DNA from: Collinsella sp. 4_8_47FAA
Lineage (GTDB): Bacteria; Actinomycetota; Coriobacteriia; Coriobacteriales; Coriobacteriaceae
Reading direction: 5' to 3'
Assembly (NCBI RefSeq): GCF_000763055.1
Contig: NZ_KN214134.1
Location: forward strand, 393,310 to 432,396
DNA length: 39,087 bases
Shown piece after piece: positions 7,204 through 13,114 of this stretch. The position numbers were made by a program, and so were the translations under genes. The notes below the pieces were generated by a model. The model saw only the letters and a program-made list of their open reading frames with translations. It had not been told where the DNA came from and searched no databases. How positions within the stretch are numbered: the first letter of the stretch is position 1; every line of letters begins with the position of its first letter.

Positions 7204-8142
7204 ATGCTGTTGTCCGGTATCATCGCCGCCCTTACCAGCCTTTTGATTCCCATCATCATTCTGTTGCTACTGCTTCCCAACGCCTGCTATGTCGTTGAAC
7301 AACAGCATGCCGTGATCATCGAGCGCCTGGGCAAGTTTAACCGCATCGTCAACGCGGGCTTCCACATGAAGGTGCCCGTGATCGACCGCAAGGCCGCCAC
7401 GGTGAGCCTGCGCACCATGAAAAACGGTTTTGGCATCGACGTTAAGACCCAGGACAACGTGACCATCGGCCTTGAGGTCTCTGCTCAGTACCACGTGAGC
7501 TATGACATGGGCGCCGGCCCGGCAGATTCGGGTATCTACAAGAGCTACTACATGCTGCAGGAGCCCGTCGACCAGATGCGTGACTTCATCACCGACGCCC
7601 TACGCTCTTCGATTCCCGTCTACACACTCGATGAGGTCTTTGCCAAGAAGGATGACATCGCCAAGGATGTCAACGCTACCGTTTCCGAGCAGATGGCCGC
7701 CTACGGCTTCACCCTCGTGTCGACGCTCATCACCAAAATCGCACTGCCGACCGAGGTCGAGAACTCCATGAACGACATCAACGCCGCCCAGCGCAAGCGC
7801 GCTGCGGCACAGGAGCTCGCCGAGGCCGACCGCATCAAGCGCGTCACCGAGGCGACCGCCGAGGCCGAGGCTATGGAAAAGGCGGGCGAGGGCATCGCCA
7901 ACCAGCGCAAGGCCATTGCACTGGGTATCAAAGATTCGCTCGAGATCATCCAGGAGACGGGTGTCGGCAATGACGAGGCCAACCAACTGTTCATGTTTAC
8001 GCAGTGGTCCGAGATGATGACGGAGTTCGCTCGCACGGGTAAAACCTCGACGGTCGTGCTGCCGAGCGACTTTTCGCAGTCGGCCTCTATGTTCGAGCAG
8101 ATGCTGGCTGCCGGTAAGGTTCAGAACGAGTCAAAGGAGTAG
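7204..8142 (+). CDS. SPFH/Band 7 (stomatin-like) membrane protein
   Basis: The 312-aa protein has one N-terminal membrane segment (LIPIIILLLLLPNACYVV), then a Band 7 domain (QQHAVIIERLGKFNRIV, GFHMKVPVID) and a long Ala/Glu-rich helical region (AAQRKRAAAQELAEADRIKR). This is the usual layout of prokaryotic SPFH proteins such as the QmcA type, which form oligomeric membrane microdomain scaffolds or protease regulators. The start is the ATG at 7204 behind GAGGAGAG; a GTG at 7183 in frame lies upstream of that ribosome site and is rejected. rlmH starts 6 nt after the stop. No NfeD-type partner gene is adjacent. Confidence 0.9.
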   Translation: MLLSGIIAALTSLLIPIIILLLLLPNACYVVEQQHAVIIERLGKFNRIVNAGFHMKVPVIDRKAATVSLRTMKNGFGIDVKTQDNVTIGLEVSAQYHVSYDMGAGPADSGIYKSYYMLQEPVDQMRDFITDALRSSIPVYTLDEVFAKKDDIAKDVNATVSEQMAAYGFTLVSTLITKIALPTEVENSMNDINAAQRKRAAAQELAEADRIKRVTEATAEAEAMEKAGEGIANQRKAIALGIKDSLEIIQETGVGNDEANQLFMFTQWSEMMTEFARTGKTSTVVLPSDFSQSASMFEQMLAAGKVQNESKE

Positions 8143-8148
8143 GCACGC

Positions 8149-8619
8149 GTGAAATACACCGTCGTTTGTGTTGGCAAGCTCAAAGAGCGCTTTTGGAAGG
8201 ACGCGTGCGCTGAGTACACCAAGCGCCTAGGCGCCTATGCCAAGGTGGATATCCGCGAGGTGGCCGATATCGACCCGGCTAAGGCGGGCGGCGTGGATGC
8301 CGCGCGCGACAAGGAGGGGGCGGCAATTCTTGCTGCATTGCCGTCTCGAGCGCATGTGATCCTGCTGGCTATCGAGGGCAAGGAGCGTTCGAGTGAGGAG
8401 CTCTCGGCGAGGCTCGACGATCTTATGCTGCGAGGCAGCAGCGACATCGCCTTTGTGATTGGCGGTTCGGACGGCGTGAGCGATGAGGTGCGCGCCCGCG
8501 CCGACGAGATGCTCAGCTTTGGACGCATTACCTTGCCGCATAACTTGGCGCGCGTGGTGCTGCTGGAGCAAATCTACCGCGCCTGCAAGATCAGCCGTGG
8601 CGAGCCGTATCACAAATAG
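8149..8619 (+). CDS. rlmH: 23S rRNA (pseudouridine1915-N3)-methyltransferase RlmH
   Basis: This 156-aa SPOUT-class methyltransferase ends in the diagnostic YRACKISRGEPYHK and contains the SAM-binding FVIGGSDGVS and ILLAIEGKE. RlmH methylates pseudouridine 1915 in helix 69 of 23S rRNA. The start is GTG at 8149 with AAAGGAG 9 nt upstream, inside the end of the SPFH gene, so the pair is cotranscribed. Confidence 0.96.
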   Translation: MKYTVVCVGKLKERFWKDACAEYTKRLGAYAKVDIREVADIDPAKAGGVDAARDKEGAAILAALPSRAHVILLAIEGKERSSEELSARLDDLMLRGSSDIAFVIGGSDGVSDEVRARADEMLSFGRITLPHNLARVVLLEQIYRACKISRGEPYHK

Positions 8620-8692
8620 GTCGGCAATACGAAACAATGGCGTGGGACAATAGCTTTCGTTTTGAAGAGCGTGTCTGAGAGGACTATGAGAT

Positions 8693-9463
8693 ATGAAGAT
8701 TGGATTTGTCGGTTTTGGCAATATGGCGAGCGCTATGGCCGATGGCTGGATCGCTGCCGGTGTAGCTGCGAGCGACATGTGCGCCTGCGCGGGTCGCTAC
8801 GACGCACTGGTTGAGCGCTGCGAGGCGCGCGGCATGGTCGCCTGCCACGATGCCGCCGAGGTTGTCGCCGCATCCGATATCGTGGTCGCTGCGGTCAAAC
8901 CGTACATGATCGAGAAGGTATTCGCCCCGCTCAAGGATGCTCTTGCCAAAAAGGTCGTTCTGTCGGTTGCCTGGACCTGGGACAGTGCCAAGTGGGAGCA
9001 GGTCCTGCCGGGCGTCGCGCATATCTCGACGGTGCCCAACACACCGGTTTCGGTGGGCGAGGGCGTCATCGCTTGCGAGAAGGCTTCCACGCTTAGTGAT
9101 GAGCAGAGCGCCGTGGTGCTTGATCTGCTTGGCAAACTCGGTGCGGTGGTCGAGCTCGATACGAGCCTGCTGTTTGTGGGCGGCACGGTGGGTGGTTGCG
9201 CTCCGGCATTTGTCGCCATGGCAATCGAGGCCCTGGGCGATGCGGCGGTCAAGCACGGTATTCCGCGTGCCGATGCCTATCGCATTGTGAGCCAGATGGT
9301 GTTGGGTACGGCAAAGCTGCAGCTTGCAACTGGCCAGCATCCTGCGGCGATGAAGGATGCCGTATGCTCGCCCGGTGGCGCCACCATCAAGGGCGTCATC
9401 GCGCTCGAGGATGCCGGCATGCGCAGTGCCCTGGTCAAGGCAATCGACGCAACTCTCCAGTAA
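8693..9463 (+). CDS. proC: Pyrroline-5-carboxylate reductase
   Basis: The 256-aa protein has the N-terminal Rossmann motif MKIGFVGFGNMASAM and the C-terminal signature DAVCSPGGATIKGV of ProC, plus the PNTPVSVGEGV segment. It performs the last step of proline synthesis, NAD(P)H-dependent reduction of pyrroline-5-carboxylate. It is slightly short for the family (usually 265-280 aa). TGAGAGGA lies about 9 nt before the ATG. The stop codon is followed at once by the large inverted repeat 9464-9622. Confidence 0.95.
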   Translation: MKIGFVGFGNMASAMADGWIAAGVAASDMCACAGRYDALVERCEARGMVACHDAAEVVAASDIVVAAVKPYMIEKVFAPLKDALAKKVVLSVAWTWDSAKWEQVLPGVAHISTVPNTPVSVGEGVIACEKASTLSDEQSAVVLDLLGKLGAVVELDTSLLFVGGTVGGCAPAFVAMAIEALGDAAVKHGIPRADAYRIVSQMVLGTAKLQLATGQHPAAMKDAVCSPGGATIKGVIALEDAGMRSALVKAIDATLQ

Positions 9464-9622
9464 AACCTGCCATTTAGGGACAGGTTTATTTTGGCAGGTT
9501 TTTCCTGCGGTTTTGTTGTATGTGCGAAAAGCGCCCCGCAACCGGATCGTTACCGGTTGCGGGGCGCTTGCGTTTGCCCAGATAAAACAGACCAAAATAA
9601 ACCTGTCCCTTTTTGGCAGGTT
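9464..9622. repeat. Nested inverted repeat between convergent genes
   Basis: Outer arms of 31 nt (9464-9494 and 9592-9622) match at 28 positions as inverted copies. Inside is a perfect 16-bp stem, AGCGCCCCGCAACCGG with its partner (9530-9568), and a small GCAGG/CCTGC hairpin follows the left arm. The element starts at the first base after the proC stop codon and ends inside the stop codon of the convergent small gene, so it occupies the whole intergenic space. It may act as a two-way terminator. Confidence 0.85.
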
Positions 9623-9794
9623 AGTCCCAGAAGCTGTCTTCCTCATCCTCGGACTTGGGTCCGCGGTCGACGTACATCTTATGGGTACGCTTCTCCATTA
9701 CAAAGGCAAGAATCGCAAATAACAGGATGCCGCCGGCGAAAAGGATGGCAAAACCGGTGCGGGTGCCAAACAAAAAGGAAAAAACTGCGTCCAT
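9621..9794 (-). CDS. Small single-pass membrane protein, 57 aa
   Basis: The minus-strand frame runs from ATG (9792-9794) to TAA (9621-9623). It encodes MDAVFSFLFGTRTGF, a hydrophobic helix (AILFAGGILLFAILAFVM), a basic stretch EKRTHKMYVDRG and an acidic tail ending EDEEDSFWD. AAGAAGG lies 7 nt before the ATG. One transmembrane segment, a positive-inside flank and an acidic cytoplasmic tail suggest a small inner-membrane adaptor, but I do not recognise a named family with confidence. It diverges from serS. Confidence 0.75.
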   Translation of the reverse strand: MDAVFSFLFGTRTGFAILFAGGILLFAILAFVMEKRTHKMYVDRGPKSEDEEDSFWD

Positions 9795-9905
9795 TGGGTG
9801 CCTTCTTGCGTAGTTGAGTTGGGTCGTAAACGCTCATAAGTATATACTTGCCCATACATGTACAAGGTTGCAACCTAAATGGAATGTATATCGCCGGAGG
9901 ATCTA

Positions 9906-11189
9906 ATGCTTGATATCAAGTTTGTTCGCGAGAACCCCGATGCCATCGATGTCGCCATGGCTAACCGCCAGACGTCTTGGGATCGCGAGAAGTTCTTTGA
10001 GCTCGACGACGAGCGCCGTGCCGTCATCACCGAGGTCGAGGAACTCCAGGCTACGCGCAATGCCGAGTCCAAGAAGATCGGCGCCCTGATGAAGGAGGGC
10101 AAGAAGGAGGAGGCCGAGGCCGCCAAGGAGGCCGTGCGCGCCGTCAACGAGAAGATTGACGGTCTGGCCGAGCGTCGTACTGCCCTCGAGCAGGAGCAGT
10201 ACGACTTCATGGCTCACCTGCCCAACATTCCTTGCGAGGCCACGCCGTACGGCAAGGACGAGGACGAGAACATCGAGCGTCGCCGCTGGGGCACCCCGCG
10301 CGAGTTCGACTTCGACTTTAAGCCGCACTGGGATCTGGGCACCGACCTCGACATTCTTGACTTCGAGCGCGGCAACAAGCTCTCCGGCAGCCGTTTCACC
10401 GTTCTCGGTGGCGCCGGTGCCCGCCTGGAGCGTGCCCTCATCAACTTCTTCCTCGATACGCACACCAGCCGTGGCTTCAAGGAGTGGTGGCCGCCTATCG
10501 TCGTCAAGCGTCAGACCATGTTTGGCACGGGCCAGCTGCCCAAGTTCGAGGACGACGCCTATCACGTCTCGGGCGACAACTTCCTGATCCCCACCGCCGA
10601 GGTCGTGCTTACCAACCTGCACGCCGGCGAGGTCCTCGATGCCGACACCCTGCCGCGCCGCTACACCGCCTTCACCCCCTGCTTCCGCGAGGAGGCCGGT
10701 TCCGCCGGTCGCGACACCCGCGGCATCATCCGTCAGCACGAGTTCGACAAGGTCGAGATGGTCAAGTTCGCTAAGCCGGAGGAGTCCGACGAGGAGCTCG
10801 AGAGCATGACCGCCGAGGCCGAGTACCTGCTGCAGCAGCTGGGCCTTCCGTATCGCGTGATTAGCCTGTGCACCGGCGACTTGGGCTTCTCTGCCCGTCA
10901 GACCTACGACGTCGAGGTCTGGCTGCCGAGCTACAACGCCTACAAGGAGATCAGCTCCTGCTCCAACTGCGGCGACTTCCAGGCCCGCCGCGCCAACATC
11001 AAGTACCGCGACCCCGAGAACTTCAAGGGTTCGCGCTACCTGCACACGCTCAACGGTTCCGGCCTGCCGGCCGGCCGCACCATGGCCGCCATTCTGGAGA
11101 ACTACCAGAACGCCGACGGCACCATCACGATTCCCGAGGTCCTGCGTCCTTACATGGGTGGTCTCGAGAAGATCGAGCCGGTCGCGTAA
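9906..11189 (+). CDS. serS: Seryl-tRNA synthetase
   Basis: The 427-aa class II synthetase has an N-terminal antiparallel coiled-coil tRNA-binding arm (about residues 30-105). Motif 2 reads [20 protein letters not shown] and motif 3 reads [18 protein letters not shown]. It charges tRNA-Ser, one of which is encoded at 17011. The ATG at 9906 is preceded by GGAGG at a 5-nt spacing; an in-frame upstream ATG at 9879 lacks a ribosome site. Confidence 0.97.
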   Translation: MLDIKFVRENPDAIDVAMANRQTSWDREKFFELDDERRAVITEVEELQATRNAESKKIGALMKEGKKEEAEAAKEAVRAVNEKIDGLAERRTALEQEQYDFMAHLPNIPCEATPYGKDEDENIERRRWGTPREFDFDFKPHWDLGTDLDILDFERGNKLSGSRFTVLGGAGARLERALINFFLDTHTSRGFKEWWPPIVVKRQTMFGTGQLPKFEDDAYHVSGDNFLIPTAEVVLTNLHAGEVLDADTLPRRYTAFTPCFREEAGSAGRDTRGIIRQHEFDKVEMVKFAKPEESDEELESMTAEAEYLLQQLGLPYRVISLCTGDLGFSARQTYDVEVWLPSYNAYKEISSCSNCGDFQARRANIKYRDPENFKGSRYLHTLNGSGLPAGRTMAAILENYQNADGTITIPEVLRPYMGGLEKIEPVA

Positions 11190-11212
11190 GTTGGCTGCAT
11201 AGGGGATATGCA

Positions 11213-11240
11213 AGGGCGCTCCTTCGGGGGCGCCCTATTT
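11213..11240 (+). terminator. Intrinsic terminator after serS
   Basis: A 10-bp stem (AGGGCGCTCC with GGGGCGCCCT) is capped by a TTCG tetraloop and followed by ATTT. Confidence 0.88.
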
Positions 11241-11362
11241 CGTGCGCAGGTCCATACCATGCCGTGCGGACAGCTCAATAGAAAACACACGAACAACTGT
11301 TCTGTATACAGCCATCTACCTGCTATGCTTTTGCTAAATAAGAGCGAGAGAAAGGGGACGCG

Positions 11363-11740
11363 ATGGAGCTGTTTGATGATCGGGTGGTTTTGTTTGAGAG
11401 CGACGAGGGCGGGGAGTACCTGCTTGTAACGTGTGAGCCGTCTGGCATGGGCGGCCTGGTGGTTCGGCAGACGAGTGAGGGTCCGTTGACACAATGGTGC
11501 TTTGAGGAGTCGCCGCATGTGGTCGAGACCTTTGTGACGCACGAGGGACTTGTGGCGCTGGAGCACTTCTATGGAGTTGGGACTTCCAACCAGGTCGCGC
11601 GCATGCTGAGCATCTCGTTTGCCGATTATGATTGTGCCCAGCGGGTGAGATCGCTCCTGAGGGAACTTGATGCCAAGTTTGACGTGATCGAAAAGCCAAT
11701 CGATCGTACGGGGAACAGCGGTATATGCGGAGCAGCATGA
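11363..11740 (+). CDS. Conserved-looking protein of unknown function, 125 aa
   Basis: The frame starts with ATG behind AAAGGGG and encodes an acidic, soluble protein (MELFDDRVVLFESDEGGEYL) with no membrane segment or signal peptide. Alternating hydrophobic segments near the start suggest beta strands and the middle and end look helical. The codon use matches the neighbourhood, supporting a real gene. I do not recognise a family. It sits alone between the serS terminator and the first tRNA-Arg, whose promoter region begins within about 40 nt of the stop. Confidence 0.65.
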   Translation: MELFDDRVVLFESDEGGEYLLVTCEPSGMGGLVVRQTSEGPLTQWCFEESPHVVETFVTHEGLVALEHFYGVGTSNQVARMLSISFADYDCAQRVRSLLRELDAKFDVIEKPIDRTGNSGICGAA

Positions 11741-11776
11741 CAAAACTGCGTTCCACAAAAAAGTTTGAGATTGTGC

Positions 11777-11806
11777 TTGACTCCAATAAGCTAAAGTGGT
11801 TTTATA
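11777..11806 (+). promoter_or_regulatory. Promoter of first tRNA-Arg
   Basis: TTGACT (11777-11782), an 18-nt spacer and TTTATA (11801-11806). An A/T-rich run (AAAAAAGTTT) lies upstream. Confidence 0.65.
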
Positions 11807-11817
11807 TGTCTTGCGCT

Positions 11818-11894
11818 GCGGCGTTACCTCAGCTGGATAGAGGGTCTGACTACGAATCAGAACGTCATAGGTTCGAATCCTATACGCCGCACCA
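11818..11894 (+). tRNA. tRNA-Arg (ACG), copy A
   Basis: The acceptor stem GCGGCGT/ACGCCGC is perfect, the anticodon loop is CTACGAA (ACG), the T-loop is TTCGAAT, and CCA is encoded. The ACG anticodon implies A34-to-inosine editing to read CGU, CGC and CGA. Two identical genes follow at 12250 and 12675. Confidence 0.96.
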
Positions 11895-12170
11895 ATTGAA
11901 ATTGAAAGCCTCCGGCAACGGGGGCTTTTCTTTTACGTCGGCACTGCCTGGATTCGAACCTCGGTCGAGGCGCGGGCGTAAAGAAAACGCGGAGCGTTTT
12001 TAGCCCGCGGGCGAGCGCGCCGGCAGGCGGGCGAAGCCGGTGCGGATCCGCGAAGCGGATGCGCGGAATTCTATACGCCGCTCCAATCGAAATTGAAAGC
12101 CTCCGGCAACGGGGGCTTTTATTTTATGGCGGTATCCCATGGATCCGAATCTCGGTCGAGGCGCGGGCGT
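11875..12170 (+). repeat. tRNA-Arg A 3'-linked repeat, one full and one partial unit
   Basis: The stretch 11875-11979 (tRNA 3' end, terminator, inverted T-arm and core start) recurs with scattered mismatches at 12066-12170, offset 191. One unit is complete and a second breaks off after GCGGGCGT. In the second copy CCGCACC has become CCGCTCC, so it is decaying. The core carries the same AAAACGC/GCGTTTT, CCGGC/GCCGG and ATCCGC/GCGGAT hairpins as the Leu unit. Confidence 0.9.
11905..11934 (+). terminator. Intrinsic terminator of tRNA-Arg A
   Basis: AAAGCCTCCG and CGGGGGCTTT form a stem with a GCAA loop, followed by TCTTTT. Confidence 0.88.
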
Positions 12171-12208
12171 CTCAATCATCACTTCGTAAAATTTTTCCAA
12201 ATTGTCGC

Positions 12209-12237
12209 TTGACCCATCGAGGGGTCACGTGCATAAT
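12209..12237 (+). promoter_or_regulatory. Promoter of second tRNA-Arg
   Basis: TTGACC (12209-12214), a 17-nt spacer and CATAAT (12232-12237), with an AAATTTTTCCAAATT box just upstream. Confidence 0.75.
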
Positions 12238-12249
12238 AATCCGTGCGTT

Positions 12250-12326
12250 GCGGCGTTACCTCAGCTGGATAGAGGGTCTGACTACGAATCAGAACGTCAT
12301 AGGTTCGAATCCTATACGCCGCACCA
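12250..12326 (+). tRNA. tRNA-Arg (ACG), copy B
   Basis: Identical in sequence to copy A, including the encoded CCA. It has its own promoter and terminator, so the three Arg genes are separate transcription units. Confidence 0.96.
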
Positions 12327-12558
12327 ATTGAGTTTTAAGCCTCCGGAAACGGGGGCTTTTCCTTTACGGGGGCATTGCGGAGATTCGAACCTCGTTCGAG
12401 GCGCGAGCGTCAAGAAAACGCGGAGCGTTTTTAGCGAGCGGGCGAGTCCGCCGGCAGGCGGGCGAAGCCGGTGCGGATCCGCGCAGCGGATGCGCGGAAT
12501 CCTATACGCCGCACCAACTGAACTTTAAAGCCTCCGGTAACGGAGGCTTTTCTTATAT
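12307..12558 (+). repeat. tRNA-Arg B 3'-linked repeat unit
   Basis: GAATCCTATACGCCGCACCA starting at 12307 recurs from 12497 (offset 190), followed by a diverged copy of the terminator. The core between them matches units A and C closely. The third hairpin loop is GCA here, GAA in A and GCG in C, while the ATCCGC/GCGGAT stem is constant. Confidence 0.9.
12337..12365 (+). terminator. Intrinsic terminator of tRNA-Arg B
   Basis: AAGCCTCCG and CGGGGGCTT form a stem with a GAAA loop, followed by TTCCTTT. Confidence 0.85.
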
Positions 12559-12633
12559 CGCGATGCGTCGAAGATCGCATCAGGTGGTCAAAATGAGTAA
12601 AAATCAAATTTGATAACTTTTTTCGAAAATTGC

Positions 12634-12662
12634 TTGACCTTTATTCAGTCGATGTGCATAAT
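12634..12662 (+). promoter_or_regulatory. Promoter of third tRNA-Arg
   Basis: TTGACC (12634-12639), a 17-nt spacer and CATAAT (12657-12662). The box AACTTTTTTCGAAAATT from 12615 closely resembles the one before tRNA-Phe. Confidence 0.78.
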
Positions 12663-12674
12663 AATCAACAAGTC

Positions 12675-12751
12675 GCGGCGTTACCTCAGCTGGATAGAGG
12701 GTCTGACTACGAATCAGAACGTCATAGGTTCGAATCCTATACGCCGCACCA
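12675..12751 (+). tRNA. tRNA-Arg (ACG), copy C
   Basis: Identical to copies A and B, with encoded CCA. Confidence 0.96.
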
Positions 12752-13012
12752 TTTGAGATTAAAGCTCCCGGCGACGGGGGCTTTTCTTTTACGTAAACAC
12801 TGCGTGGATTCGAACCTCGGTCGAGGCGCGGGCGTAAAGAAAACGCGGAGCGTTTTTAGCCCGCGGGCGAGCACGCCGGCAGGCGGGCGAAGCCGGTGCG
12901 GATCCGCGCGGCGGATGCGCGGAATCCTATACGCCGCACCATTTGAGATTAAAGCTCCCGGCGACGGGGGCTTTTCTTTTACGTAAACACTGCATGGATT
13001 CGAACCTCGGTC
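12732..13012 (+). repeat. tRNA-Arg C 3'-linked repeat, one full and one partial unit
   Basis: The 91-bp block 12732-12822 recurs at 12922-13012 (offset 190) with a single mismatch at 12804/12994. It covers the tRNA 3' end, terminator, inverted T-arm and the start of the core. It is, after the Phe copy, the best-preserved duplication in the window, so it is young or kept uniform by conversion. The closing stem GGATTC (12806-12811) with GAATCC (12922-12927) and the hairpin AAAACGC/GCGTTTT (12840-12856) are intact. Confidence 0.92.
12761..12790 (+). terminator. Intrinsic terminator of tRNA-Arg C
   Basis: AAAGCTCCCG and CGGGGGCTTT pair around GCGA, followed by TCTTTT. The downstream copy at 12951-12980 is identical. 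Confidence 0.85.
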
Positions 13013-13114
13013 AAAGGGGACTATTTCTCATCGACTCGTGTAAGATTTCGAGTATGCGCCTCGGTGAGCCCGTGGCGCGCTCTTTCTTTAGACGACCGAT
13101 CAGGGTGATATTTC

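Noticed and set aside
9879-9905. Upstream start of serS
   Set aside because: A good GGAGG sits before the ATG at 9906, and the seryl-tRNA synthetase N-terminus [10 protein letters not shown] begins there.
11725-13012. ORFs of 62-118 aa across the tRNA-Arg genes
   Set aside because: They contain translated tRNA sequence repeated in each; no independent support.
11875-13012. CRISPR array
   Set aside because: Repeats are few, about 190 bp long and contain tRNA ends and terminators; no spacer pattern and no cas genes.
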